From a virus: a DNA stretch of 64,000 bases. Positions within the stretch are counted from its first letter, which is position 1. Every line of letters starts with the position of its first letter. Shown here in pieces: positions 43,659-52,723 of the stretch. The DNA lies in the IMG/VR virus record IMGVR_UViG_3300025141_000022, positions 1 through 64,000 of that record, one strand, 5' to 3'. The notes beneath the pieces were generated by a model that worked only from the letters and a program-made list of their open reading frames with translations, was not told where the DNA came from and did not search any database. The position numbers were made by a program, and so were the translations under genes.

Positions 43659-45681
43659 TCATTTCAAAATAATAGTCCCTTTTTATAATGTAGAAAAATG
43701 GATCAAGGTGTGCATCAGAAGTATCAGAGCACAAGACTATACCAATTTTCAGTGTATTTTAATTGATGATATTTCAACAGATAATACAGTTGAGATAATT
43801 AAAAAAGAAATTGGCGATGATAAACGATTTAAGCTGATCGTCAACAAACAAAAAAAGCTGGCCCTAAAGAATATTTACGATGGGATTATAGAGTCCCAGC
43901 CAGATGATGAAGATGTTATTGTTACATTAGATGGTGACGACTGGTTTGCAAATCAAGCCGTCCTGTCAAGGCTTAATGATGAATATGAAAATCAAGACGC
44001 TTGGATAACGTATGGTAGTTATGCGGAATTTCCAACATCTGTCAGGGGCAAATTTGCTCAACAGATTCCAGCACAGGTAATTGATAATGGCTTGTTAAGA
44101 CGTGCTGTATGGATGAGTTCTCATCTTCGCAGTTTTAAATATAAACTTTGGCGCCGTATTGACAAGAAAGATATGCTTGACACCGAAGGCAATTTCTATA
44201 AAATGGCTTGGGATTTAGCCTTTATGTTTCCTATGTTGGAGATGGCTGGTAACAAAAGTAGATATATTAAGGATATTTTATATGTATACAATGTTTCCAA
44301 TCCCTTAAACGACCACAAAGTAGACAACACTCTACAAATAAATTTAGAAAAAGAAATAAGAGAAAAGCCCCCTTATGCTAGAATAGATTTAGATGGTACC
44401 CATCCAGCACTTCTGTTAACGCCGCTAAGGTACGATATTGTAGCTAAGACAATGTACGCGAGGTATAAACTCAAGCAGATTGATAGCTCATGGGCTAACG
44501 AAGTGTATGCACAGCATCTAAAGGTGTGGAATGATTTTAAAGAAAAAGACCCAGAAAAAAATAGGTTGGCTGATTTTACTAATAGTTTTGATTCTCTTTT
44601 AAGTTCAATGGAGCAAGAAGGGTTCAGCCGCGATCCTGCTAACGCTATTCCTTTGTACGCTGGTTCTCCCCTTAATGGAGCCCACAGAGTAGCTGCAGCC
44701 ATAGCGTTGAACAAGAGAGTATATACTACCGGACCAACCCCCGAAGGACAGCTTGATTGTAGTTCAGAATACTTTAGAAATAAAGATAATTTTGTAAGCG
44801 GGGGATTAGACGTAAAGTTTCTTGACGATATGGCATTAGAGTATTGCAAGCTAAAGGGTAACGTATACACGGTTACTTTGTTTCCGGCAGCAAATATCGA
44901 AAAGAATAATGCTGAGCAAATTCTATCTGAATATGCAACAGTTGTGTATAAAAAAGAAGCAGCCCTAAGTGAGCTTGGAGCTACAAACTATATTCTCTCA
45001 CTCTACCAAGGAGAGCCATGGCTTGGCACTGTCCAGAATGACTTCCCAGGAGCCCACGAGAAAAAGGCAGGCTGCTTTGGTGCAGAAAATGAAGGAACAA
45101 TAACTGTTTATTTGGTAGAGACAGATGAACCAGAAAAGCTAAATATAGCCAAGAAAAGAATCAGAGATGTCTGCAATGTAGGCAACCACTCTATTCATAT
45201 TAATGATACACATGTAGAAACATGGAGAATAGCATCAAGCGTCTTTAATAAAAATAGTTTACACTTTCTAAACAATTCCAATCCGCACAGATACGGAAGA
45301 TTTACTCACCTGTTTACTCAATTTAAGACTTGGCTCATTTCGCACTTAGCACACATAACTCAATTAGAGGATTATTGTGTGGACGCTAGCGCAGTTCTTA
45401 GTGTTTATGGCTTAAGAGAGTGTAGAGATTTAGACTTTTTATATCGAGGTGAAAATATAGAGACAAACGTATTGGATGTTAATTGTCATAATTTCGATGC
45501 TCATGATTACATAATTGGAAAAGATGAGATAATTTTCAATCCTGAGAATCATTTTTATTATGAAGGGATTAAGTTTGCTACACTGGAAACGATCCGAGAT
45601 ATGAAAATAAACAGAAACGAAGAAAAGGACCGACGTGATGTGGCCTTAATAAATTCATGCTTAGGAGAAGACAATGAATGA
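43651..45681 (+). CDS. Multidomain protein: GT2 glycosyltransferase plus ParB-like and nucleotidyltransferase-like parts (676 aa)
   Basis: The start at ATG 43651 is in line with the GT2 N-terminus (MANHFKIIVPFYNVEKWI). Residues 1-220 are GT-A: I-I-V-P-F-Y-N-V-E, L-I-D-D-I-S-T-D-N-T, T-L-D-G-D-D-W (DxD). Residues about 320-370 contain G-S-P-L-N-G-A-H-R-V-A-A-A-I-A-L, a ParB/sulfiredoxin-like motif. The C-terminal part (about 580-676) has L-S-V-Y-G-L-R-E-C-R-D-L-D-F-L-Y and N-P-E-N-H-F-Y-Y-E-G, resembling nucleotidyltransferase-type modules found in glycan gene clusters. An unusual fusion; probably both makes and modifies a sugar chain. Confidence 0.8.
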   Translation: MANHFKIIVPFYNVEKWIKVCIRSIRAQDYTNFQCILIDDISTDNTVEIIKKEIGDDKRFKLIVNKQKKLALKNIYDGIIESQPDDEDVIVTLDGDDWFANQAVLSRLNDEYENQDAWITYGSYAEFPTSVRGKFAQQIPAQVIDNGLLRRAVWMSSHLRSFKYKLWRRIDKKDMLDTEGNFYKMAWDLAFMFPMLEMAGNKSRYIKDILYVYNVSNPLNDHKVDNTLQINLEKEIREKPPYARIDLDGTHPALLLTPLRYDIVAKTMYARYKLKQIDSSWANEVYAQHLKVWNDFKEKDPEKNRLADFTNSFDSLLSSMEQEGFSRDPANAIPLYAGSPLNGAHRVAAAIALNKRVYTTGPTPEGQLDCSSEYFRNKDNFVSGGLDVKFLDDMALEYCKLKGNVYTVTLFPAANIEKNNAEQILSEYATVVYKKEAALSELGATNYILSLYQGEPWLGTVQNDFPGAHEKKAGCFGAENEGTITVYLVETDEPEKLNIAKKRIRDVCNVGNHSIHINDTHVETWRIASSVFNKNSLHFLNNSNPHRYGRFTHLFTQFKTWLISHLAHITQLEDYCVDASAVLSVYGLRECRDLDFLYRGENIETNVLDVNCHNFDAHDYIIGKDEIIFNPENHFYYEGIKFATLETIRDMKINRNEEKDRRDVALINSCLGEDNE

Positions 45682-46426
45682 TTTAAAAGTATATGTATCA
45701 ACCTCAGACAACTATTTGCATGTATTGAAGCCGTTTAGTTATTTGTTTAATAAGTTCTGGTCACCCGAACAGAAGGTGACTGTAGTTGGATTTAAGGAGC
45801 CTGATTTTAGCTTACCAAGTAATTTTGATTTTATTTCACTAGGCAAGCAGCGAGGTATACAATATTGGTCTGATGATTATATAGAGTTTTTGAATCTGGT
45901 CGAAGATGATTATTTTATCCACATGGTGGAAAATGAATTTCTCCTAAGACCGGTCAACTTTGAACTCATAAAGACACTCTCAGGACACTTAAATGAAAGT
46001 GTTGGAAGGATTGATTTGACCCCAGGACCATCGTTACGATCATGGGAGCCAGTAGAAACACACGACAATTATGATGTTATTCAATTGACGCAGGAAGCTC
46101 AATACAGATTGGCCATTCGATTAAACATTTGGAATAAAGAATATTTTCTTAAGAATTTACATTCTGGTGAAGATGCGTGGCAATTCGAAATTAATGGATT
46201 AGAACGGGCAAAAAACGATGGATATAAAATTTTAGCTACAAATAGAAGATATCCGTGTTATATTATGGATGGAACTAAAGCAGAGAACCCACGACTTCTT
46301 GATTTAAGAGCAAAGAATCCAGAGATAAGCTCTTTTAGTCTTCCACTCGATGAAGGAACGATAAAAGAAATGTGCGAAAGTAACATTATAACAGAAAGGA
46401 GAAAGGGATTTTTCTCTGTATGTTAG
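45674..46426 (+). CDS. Glycan-operon protein, possible glycosyltransferase (250 aa)
   Basis: Overlaps the previous gene by 8 nt. Pattern: L-K-V-Y-V-S-T-S-D-N-Y near the start, Q-Y-W-S-D-D-Y-I-E-F-L and E-D-D-Y-F-I-H-M-V-E-N-E-F (D-D-x-x-x motif where GT-A enzymes bind metal). Resembles small GT-A-like proteins of LPS clusters. No firm family. Confidence 0.6.
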   Translation: MNDLKVYVSTSDNYLHVLKPFSYLFNKFWSPEQKVTVVGFKEPDFSLPSNFDFISLGKQRGIQYWSDDYIEFLNLVEDDYFIHMVENEFLLRPVNFELIKTLSGHLNESVGRIDLTPGPSLRSWEPVETHDNYDVIQLTQEAQYRLAIRLNIWNKEYFLKNLHSGEDAWQFEINGLERAKNDGYKILATNRRYPCYIMDGTKAENPRLLDLRAKNPEISSFSLPLDEGTIKEMCESNIITERRKGFFSVC

Positions 46427-46435
46427 GGATATATT

Positions 46436-47416
46436 ATGGACGAGTTAAACAAAATAGTAGAAAGCAACTTAAAAACTGAACTTGAAAGGAATCTAAAACT
46501 AAGAGAACTGCAGCGCGCGGCAATTAGAGAATATGGCATGATCAGGTTTGAGCCTCAAAGGGAGCTTCGACAGCACATGATAGAGGGTGACCCTGGATCC
46601 GATTTGCCAAAAGAATCAAATATTGATTTAGGCGAGTACAAGCACGGCGACTTTTTACCAGAATTAACTTACTTGATCACCTACCCCAGAAGTGGTGCCA
46701 ACTGGCTACGATATTGCTTAGAAGCTATTTATTTGTTGCCGACGTATGGCGTAGCTCCACAGCAACCGCTAACGTGGCTAGATTTAACAATTGAAGATGC
46801 GTGTAGAAAATTGGTAGGTGTGTCACTTGGCGTAGATAGAACTGACGGTGCGCTGTTTCAACATTCGCACAGATTTAAAGCTGCACATGATTCAACGAGA
46901 ATATTCACAATCCTTAGAAATCCGAAGGAAGCGATCTTAAGAGAATTTAGGGGCCAGTATGGCGATGAACAAACCAGGGTGTTGGCCAAAAAAGATAGCC
47001 TCAGAATCTTGGAGTTTGAAGATGGGCTAAGGGACTATAAAGCACTTATAGATGGATACCATCAGCACAAGGGCGAAAAACATATAATATATTATGAAGA
47101 TTTGTTATCAGATCCCCTCAACACGTTGTTGACCTTTCATGATTCTAATGTAGATTTTTTTCCGCATGTTATGAATCCAAAAAGATTATTTAAGAGAATT
47201 CTTAGCTTTGTAGAACATATAGATGAGCACACCAAAGTCTCCATATCCATTTATAATAATGGGGTCGCCAAATCATATACTTCTGGTAAAAGCACAAGTT
47301 TGTCAAAGCACTCAAATGAGTTTCTCTCCAAAGAAGAGAAGCTTAAGTGGGATGAGCGACTAAAAGAGGTATTTGATAAAGAGACGACTCCATACATCAA
47401 GAGGTATTTCGAATGA
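46436..47416 (+). CDS. Sulfotransferase (326 aa)
   Basis: The 5'-phosphosulfate-binding loop L-I-T-Y-P-R-S-G-A-N-W-L-R-Y (near residue 83), the 3'-phosphate loop F-T-I-L-R-N-P-K-E-A-I-L-R-E (near 160) and I-I-Y-Y-E-D-L-L-S-D-P are the classic features of PAPS-dependent sulfotransferases. It would transfer sulfate from PAPS to a sugar hydroxyl of the glycan assembled by the neighbouring enzymes. The N-terminal about 70 residues are helical and phage-specific. The next gene begins in its stop codon (ATGA). Confidence 0.88.
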   Translation: MDELNKIVESNLKTELERNLKLRELQRAAIREYGMIRFEPQRELRQHMIEGDPGSDLPKESNIDLGEYKHGDFLPELTYLITYPRSGANWLRYCLEAIYLLPTYGVAPQQPLTWLDLTIEDACRKLVGVSLGVDRTDGALFQHSHRFKAAHDSTRIFTILRNPKEAILREFRGQYGDEQTRVLAKKDSLRILEFEDGLRDYKALIDGYHQHKGEKHIIYYEDLLSDPLNTLLTFHDSNVDFFPHVMNPKRLFKRILSFVEHIDEHTKVSISIYNNGVAKSYTSGKSTSLSKHSNEFLSKEEKLKWDERLKEVFDKETTPYIKRYFE

Positions 47417-48342
47417 TAAAAGCATATTTCATGCCCGCCTGGGGAGACTCCCCAGAGGTGATCCTAGACACACTTAAGTTACAAACGCCAAGTAATTCTG
47501 GTCAGTGGAAAGATTTGATAGGAGTTTCAAATATTGCCGATGCGGACTGTTTTATAATTCAAGATTATACAGACAAAGAACACATAAAATTCTTAAAAAG
47601 TAAAAATATGATAGATAAGGCATTTTATTTCGCTCGCGAGGTTCCCGGCGGTGGCCCAATGGAAGAATATGAAGGAGTCAAGAGGTTTTCTTACCTAGAC
47701 AAAAATTCATATCTTTATACAAAATGGGCCTACCCAAGAAGCATCAGTGGTGGAACTGGCCAAACGTATGATGATTTAGTTAATTTTGAAGCTCCCAATA
47801 AGACTAAATCTTTGATATGTGTTCAATCGAATAAAATGTTTTTAGAAGGCCATCGAGTCCGAGTTAAATTCATTAGAGAATTTTGTGAATATACACCAGA
47901 TGATTTAGATCTCTTTGGGAGTATTATGAAAAACCCTTATTTTACGGCTTTGCCAAGTTGTAATAATGCACCAAAAATGGTGGATGATGATAAATTTAAG
48001 ACGATGCAAGAATACAAATATTGCCTCGCTTTTGATAATGGCCAATATGAGAACTATTTTGGAACGCAGTTCACTGATGCTATATTAAGCTGGACCGTAC
48101 CAATTTACTGGGGAGCGCCCAACATTGCTGATTTCTTTCCAGAGGGCTCTTACATTTCGTTTGATGCGAGAAACTATGAAGAAATTGATAGAATACTAGA
48201 AGTGATTGAAGATGAATCAGACTACCAATCAAGATTACCGGCCCTGAGAGAAGCCAGAGAACTAATTTTAAATAAATATAATGCATGGGATACAATCCAT
48301 GAGGCAATCACCACAGGAAAAAATACCTGGGGTTTTAAGTAA
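47413..48342 (+). CDS. GT10-type fucosyltransferase (309 aa)
   Basis: The C-terminal part shows the family signature Y-K-Y-C-L-A-F-D-N-G-Q-Y-E-N-Y-F-G-T-Q-F ... W-T-V-P-I-Y-W-G-A-P-N-I ... G-S-Y-I-S-F-D (residues about 200-250), as in alpha-1,3/4-fucosyltransferases (GDP-fucose donors). The N-terminal half is less conserved. Combined with the phosphomannomutase at 27606, which makes a precursor of GDP-fucose, fucosylation is a coherent prediction. Gene order places it right after the sulfotransferase. Confidence 0.85.
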   Translation: MIKAYFMPAWGDSPEVILDTLKLQTPSNSGQWKDLIGVSNIADADCFIIQDYTDKEHIKFLKSKNMIDKAFYFAREVPGGGPMEEYEGVKRFSYLDKNSYLYTKWAYPRSISGGTGQTYDDLVNFEAPNKTKSLICVQSNKMFLEGHRVRVKFIREFCEYTPDDLDLFGSIMKNPYFTALPSCNNAPKMVDDDKFKTMQEYKYCLAFDNGQYENYFGTQFTDAILSWTVPIYWGAPNIADFFPEGSYISFDARNYEEIDRILEVIEDESDYQSRLPALREARELILNKYNAWDTIHEAITTGKNTWGFK

Positions 48343-48400
48343 ATTCACGTTAAAAAATCATAACTTTTAAGTTAAAATAAAAATACAATTAGGAGATTAA

Positions 48401-49528
48401 ATGAAAGTACCACAGTTTATGCCATACGTTGATATGGAAGAATATGAGGCAATTAAACACTGCTTTGAGATCAATTGGATTACCGAGGGTCCAAAAGCAA
48501 AAGAATTCTGTCAACAAGTGTGTGACATGGTTGGCGCAAAGTATGGGGTTTTCGCCCCCAACGGAACTCTTGCACTCTATCTGGGATTAAGGGCCATAGG
48601 TGTTGGTCCTGGCGATGAAGTGATTGTTCCAAATTTCACATTCATTGCTTCTGCCAATGCAGTAGAGATGGTTGGTGCAACACCTGTGTTTGTAGATGTC
48701 AACGAGGACGATTTACAAATCAATGTAGACGACTGTAAGCGTGTCTTATCAGGAAAAACCAAAGCCATTATGCCTGTGCATCTTTATGGATTTACGGCAG
48801 ACATGGATAAAGTAATGGAGTTTGCTAACGACAATGACCTATTGGTAATTGAAGATGCAGCGCAAGCTCTTGGAATTAAGTGGAAAGGACAAGGCTGCGG
48901 AAGTTTTGGAGATGTAGCAACATTTTCCTTCTTCGCAGACAAGACACTCACAACCGGTGAGGGTGGATTTGTATGTACCAACAATAAAGAGATATACGAC
49001 AAGCTCCTGTTTTTAAGAAATCAGGGCCGCGTAAATCGGGGAACCTTTGTACACCCAATGATTGGGTATAATTTCAGGATGAACGATATTCAAATGGCTA
49101 TTGGCTTAACACAGATGAAAAAGTTCAATAAGATTGTTGCCTTGAAACAGAGAAACTATAGCTTATATTCTAATCTACTATCTGATGTGTCGGAAGTAGA
49201 GATTATTGGCCCCAAGAGTGAAGTGTCACCATACATTCCTTTTAGAGTTGTGTTGAGAACGCTCACAGAGCCTTCTGAATCGCTTATGAATTATATGAAG
49301 GACAACGGAGTAGAGACTCGCACATTCTTTTATCCTCTGCATAAGCAGCCGTGTTTCTCATGTTGGCAAGAAGATGAGCAACGTCGATATGCAGATGAGA
49401 ACTTTCCAGTAACCAATCATGCATTTGAGCATGGCGTGTGCCTGCCATCATTCGCTGCGCTGACAGTAGAAGAGGTTACATATGTGTGCGATGTCATTAG
49501 AAAGTATTACGAGGAAAAGAATGCATAA
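48401..49528 (+). CDS. DegT/DnrJ/EryC1/StrS sugar aminotransferase (375 aa)
   Basis: N-terminal P-N-F-T-F-I-A-S-A-N-A-V, cofactor region I-E-D-A-A-Q-A-L-G and the PLP-Lys motif F-S-F-F-A-D-K-T-L-T-T-G-E-G-G (Lys near 186) are diagnostic. Closest function style is a GDP-perosamine or similar 4-amino-sugar synthase acting on keto sugars. Standard length (about 370 aa). RBS TAGGAGATTAA; the following gene starts 8 nt before its end. Confidence 0.92.
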   Translation: MKVPQFMPYVDMEEYEAIKHCFEINWITEGPKAKEFCQQVCDMVGAKYGVFAPNGTLALYLGLRAIGVGPGDEVIVPNFTFIASANAVEMVGATPVFVDVNEDDLQINVDDCKRVLSGKTKAIMPVHLYGFTADMDKVMEFANDNDLLVIEDAAQALGIKWKGQGCGSFGDVATFSFFADKTLTTGEGGFVCTNNKEIYDKLLFLRNQGRVNRGTFVHPMIGYNFRMNDIQMAIGLTQMKKFNKIVALKQRNYSLYSNLLSDVSEVEIIGPKSEVSPYIPFRVVLRTLTEPSESLMNYMKDNGVETRTFFYPLHKQPCFSCWQEDEQRRYADENFPVTNHAFEHGVCLPSFAALTVEEVTYVCDVIRKYYEEKNA

Positions 49529-50027
49529 AATTCATGAAGGGGTAACAGAACCCCAATTATTAAAAGTGCAGAGCATCTCTGATGATAGGGGTTATTTAAT
49601 ACCATTTACAGACCATATCGATCATGAGTTATTTCACCGTTGCTACGTTGTGGGAGATTATGGAAAAGGAGTGATTAGAGGTCTTCATTACCATAAAGAA
49701 GAAATGAAAATCTTCACAATTGTTTCCGGCGCCGCAAAGTTTGTAACAACTGATCTTCCAGAAGAATTAGCAGACCGAAACGATTCTGCAGAGATAGAAA
49801 TTTATTTAAAAGAACACCCAGAGGCTGTTAAGACGTTTGTGCTTAGTTCTAGACATCATGGTGTTGTTATAGTACCCGCTTATTACGCCAATGGGTGGGT
49901 TAGCTTAGAGGATAATACTATTCTAGTATCCCTCAGCAATCTTAGATTTGAGAGGGCGATGCATGATGATATCAGAATCGACCCATATGTAATTGATAAA
50001 AAATACTGGGAGGTAATAGGAAGATAA
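49521..50027 (+). CDS. RmlC-like cupin, sugar epimerase/isomerase (168 aa)
   Basis: The start at ATG 49521 removes an upstream extension inside the aminotransferase gene. I-S-D-D-R-G-Y-L-I-P-F, V-I-R-G-L-H-Y-H-K-E-E (metal/catalytic His) and V-I-V-P-A-Y-Y-A-N-G-W-V match dTDP-4-dehydrorhamnose 3,5-epimerase-like (RmlC) and related ketoisomerase cupins. Probably acts on the same keto sugar as the aminotransferase or the next-gene SDR. Confidence 0.85.
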   Translation: MHKIHEGVTEPQLLKVQSISDDRGYLIPFTDHIDHELFHRCYVVGDYGKGVIRGLHYHKEEMKIFTIVSGAAKFVTTDLPEELADRNDSAEIEIYLKEHPEAVKTFVLSSRHHGVVIVPAYYANGWVSLEDNTILVSLSNLRFERAMHDDIRIDPYVIDKKYWEVIGR

Positions 50028-50956
50028 TGAAAATTTTAGTAACTGGTGGAGCGGGATATATCGGCAGCACCTTGGTTCCAGAATTACTGGCACTAGGTCA
50101 CGAAGTCACGGTATATGATAATTTGAGATTTGGGGGCCAAGGGATGCTTGGCCTATTTAAAAATCCTAAATTTAATTTGATTAAGGCAGATGTTAGAGAC
50201 ATTACCAAATTAAAGGAAGCTACAAAGAGTGTTGACGCTGTTATTCACTTAGCAGCAATTGTTGGATACCCAGCTTGTAAAAATGAGCCAGAATTGGCCA
50301 CAGCTGTCAATGTGGGTTCGACTAAAGCTTTGGCTAGCTTTTTAAGTAAAGATCAATATATTTTATTTGGCTCTACTGGAAGCAACTACGGAGTCATCAC
50401 TGATGGCGTTTGCACCGAGGAAACCCCTCTTAGTCCACTGAGCCACTATGGTAGAACTAAGACCGAAGCCGAACGCATTGTCATGAACGAATGTACAGCC
50501 ACAGCATACAGATTCGCCACTGCGTTTGGTTTGTCGCCACGTCTGCGTTTAGATTTGCTTGTTAATGATTTTGTTAATAAGGCACTCAATGATAGATATA
50601 TTGTTGTATACGAATCACACTTTATGAGAACATTTATTCATGTACACGATATAGCTCGTTCTTTTGTTTTCGCGTTAGAAAACCGTGATAACATGGAAGG
50701 TCAAGTTTATAACGTTGGAGCCGACAACATGAACTGTAGTAAAAAGGGCATATGTGAGATGATTGGCGACAAGGTAGATTATTATCTGCATTTGGCTGAT
50801 TTTGGTTCGGATGCGGATAAGAGAAATTACATTGTTTCTTATGATAAAATAGCATCCCTTGGATATAGAACTACCATCAATCTTGAAGCCGGCGTAGATG
50901 AATTAGTCGCTGGCCTTCAGGCAATCAAGGTAGCTAATCCGTATTCTAATGTATAA
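50027..50956 (+). CDS. NAD-dependent sugar epimerase/dehydratase (309 aa)
   Basis: Extended SDR: V-T-G-G-A-G-Y-I-G-S (G-x-x-G-x-x-G), F-G-S-T-G-S-N-Y-G, Y-G-R-T-K-T-E-A-E (Y-x-x-x-K) and F-I-H-V-H-D-I-A-R. It is one of the UDP/GDP/dTDP-hexose epimerase, dehydratase or reductase families; the exact reaction cannot be read. Its ATG overlaps the cupin stop codon (TAATGA), so the two are co-translated. Confidence 0.88.
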   Translation: MKILVTGGAGYIGSTLVPELLALGHEVTVYDNLRFGGQGMLGLFKNPKFNLIKADVRDITKLKEATKSVDAVIHLAAIVGYPACKNEPELATAVNVGSTKALASFLSKDQYILFGSTGSNYGVITDGVCTEETPLSPLSHYGRTKTEAERIVMNECTATAYRFATAFGLSPRLRLDLLVNDFVNKALNDRYIVVYESHFMRTFIHVHDIARSFVFALENRDNMEGQVYNVGADNMNCSKKGICEMIGDKVDYYLHLADFGSDADKRNYIVSYDKIASLGYRTTINLEAGVDELVAGLQAIKVANPYSNV

Positions 50957-50968
50957 AGGAGAAATAAC

Positions 50969-51295
50969 ATGGGTTTATTATTAGAAGATAAATATAAGAA
51001 TTTTGACGAATTCTACAGCTGGTATTTATCCCAGCATCAAAACGTGAACAATAGAAGGATGCACCTTTTAGGCGTATTAACTACTTTGGGTTTTATCGCT
51101 ACAGTATTGTTGACTGGGTTAAACCTTTGGTGGCTACTTTTAGCGCCTCTAATTGTGTATCCGTTTGCTTGGACGGGACATCTTGTACTTGAAGGTAATC
51201 GCCCTGCTGCCTGGAACTTTCGTCGCACACTACCATCTAAAGTAGCAGACATTAGAATGTGTACGGATATGTTAGTTGGTAACATACCGCTATAG
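50969..51295 (+). CDS. DUF962/Mpo1-like membrane protein (108 aa)
   Basis: Y-S-W-Y-L-S-Q-H-Q-N-V-N-N-R-R-M-H-L-L-G near residue 17, then hydrophobic spans (about 35-63), then Y-P-F-A-W-T-G-H-L-V-L-E-G-N-R-P-A. The H-x...H and G-H pattern is that of the DUF962/YGL010w family, whose yeast member Mpo1 is an iron-dependent dioxygenase of 2-hydroxy fatty acids. Why a phage carries it at the end of a glycan operon is unclear; it might modify lipid A or phospholipid acyl chains. RBS AAAGGAGAAATAAC. Confidence 0.82.
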   Translation: MGLLLEDKYKNFDEFYSWYLSQHQNVNNRRMHLLGVLTTLGFIATVLLTGLNLWWLLLAPLIVYPFAWTGHLVLEGNRPAAWNFRRTLPSKVADIRMCTDMLVGNIPL

Positions 51296-51297
51296 TT

Positions 51298-52041
51298 ATG
51301 TATCATTTAGAATACGCTGAAATATATGATAGACTGCATGAAAGTAAAGACTATCTGTATGAGGTAAATTTTATACAAGAAGCTCTTAAGAGAAACAAGA
51401 GTGATGCTGACAGGATATTAGATATTGGGTGTGGCACTGGAACACACTCTTTACTTTTATGCCAGCGTGATTATACTATTGTTGGAATAGATGATTCAAA
51501 ACAAATGATAGATATAGCAAATCGAAAAGCCGCAGGCCGACCAAATATTGAATTTAGCACAAAGCGTATAACACAAGTAGATGGCGATTTTGATTTGGCG
51601 ATAAGTATGTTTAATGTTGTTAATCATATACACGACATGGATCGGTTGACTGACTTCTATGATGACATAAGAACAAAGTTAGTTCCCGGCGGGCTTTTTA
51701 TATTTGATTGTTGGAACGGAGTCGCGGCTCTTCGTGATCCGCCAATAGATCGTGTTCTTGCAAAGAAGTGCCAAGACGGAACTATTATGGAAATAGAAAC
51801 GGTCTGTAAGACCGACTTGATGCGTCAAGAGACTGATATGTTAACAAATGTCCACATTAATGATAATATTGTAAAATATGGACTTAAACATACATTATGG
51901 ACACCTAGACAGCATATGAACATATTAGATACAGTTGGGTTTAAAATAATCAATATATGCAAAGCACATGATTTATCTTCCCCGGCCAACGCCGGTGATT
52001 ATAAAATAGCATTTGTTTGCGAGGTCTATGATGGCTACTGA
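51298..52041 (+). CDS. Class I SAM-dependent methyltransferase (247 aa)
   Basis: Motif I I-L-D-I-G-C-G-T-G-T-H-S-L-L-L (residues about 40-54), motif II V-G-I-D-D-S-K-Q-M-I, and D-F-D-L-A-I-S-M-F-N-V-V-N-H-I as motif IV. Small-molecule type (similar to sugar or quinone methylases). It starts 2 nt after the DUF962 stop and ends in an overlap with the YkgJ gene, so it likely belongs to the same operon and might methylate the glycan. Confidence 0.88.
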   Translation: MYHLEYAEIYDRLHESKDYLYEVNFIQEALKRNKSDADRILDIGCGTGTHSLLLCQRDYTIVGIDDSKQMIDIANRKAAGRPNIEFSTKRITQVDGDFDLAISMFNVVNHIHDMDRLTDFYDDIRTKLVPGGLFIFDCWNGVAALRDPPIDRVLAKKCQDGTIMEIETVCKTDLMRQETDMLTNVHINDNIVKYGLKHTLWTPRQHMNILDTVGFKIINICKAHDLSSPANAGDYKIAFVCEVYDGY

Positions 52042-52723
52042 CAATGATGGAAAATTACCAAAGGATACAAAATTTCCCTGCACTCAGTGTGGTATATGTT
52101 GTAAGACGACGGGTAGGATTCAAGAAGGAATCAGACGTGGAATCACACTCTGGACACCTACTAAGCTTGCTGGTCATGGATTCTATGATTACAACAAAAC
52201 TGAAGCAAAACGATTGGAAGAAGAGATTATGAGTTTGCCTCTTAAGGAGGATCAGCGTACATGTGGACACTTGTCAGACGACGGACCACCGTACACATGT
52301 GGAATATATGAATCCAGGCCATTATCGTGTCGGCTTCTAGGAAATGGAAACCAAAGCAATCCATGGAAACCTAAAGCGCTTACAGACAAAGAATGGCTGA
52401 TGAGTAATATCTTGTCATGCAATATAGGGATGGGCGCTGTCGCAAATGCTAAAGAAGTTGATCTTCTTGTGCAACAAGGTTCCCAAGAAATGCTCGATAC
52501 GGAGTTCTATCTTCAGGAAGATCGTGAAGGCGTTACCCCTATTGACATTCCAGAAAATCTACAACCTTTAGTGGTTGAGGCATATAGCAAATACACGGAA
52601 CTGATCAATGGGTTTGGTAATTTCTTAACTGAACTGAAGAATAAGTCACCCGCTTCTAAGCGCAAGCGCAGGAATAGGACGCGGAGTAAAAATAAAAAAA
52701 ACAATAGGAGAAACAAAACATGA
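52031..52723 (+). CDS. YkgJ-type cysteine-cluster protein (230 aa)
   Basis: F-P-C-T-Q-C-G-I-C-C-K-T (C-x2-C-G-x-C-C near residues 18-25), then Y-T-C-G-I-Y-E-S-R-P-L-S-C-R gives the YkgJ pattern of six or more metal-binding cysteines. The C-terminus is very basic (S-K-R-K-R-R-N-R-T-R-S-K-N-K-K). Start chosen at ATG 52031, six bases behind GAGG; ATG 52028 is possible. Binds Zn or Fe-S in related proteins; role unknown. Confidence 0.8.
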   Translation: MATDNDGKLPKDTKFPCTQCGICCKTTGRIQEGIRRGITLWTPTKLAGHGFYDYNKTEAKRLEEEIMSLPLKEDQRTCGHLSDDGPPYTCGIYESRPLSCRLLGNGNQSNPWKPKALTDKEWLMSNILSCNIGMGAVANAKEVDLLVQQGSQEMLDTEFYLQEDREGVTPIDIPENLQPLVVEAYSKYTELINGFGNFLTELKNKSPASKRKRRNRTRSKNKKNNRRNKT

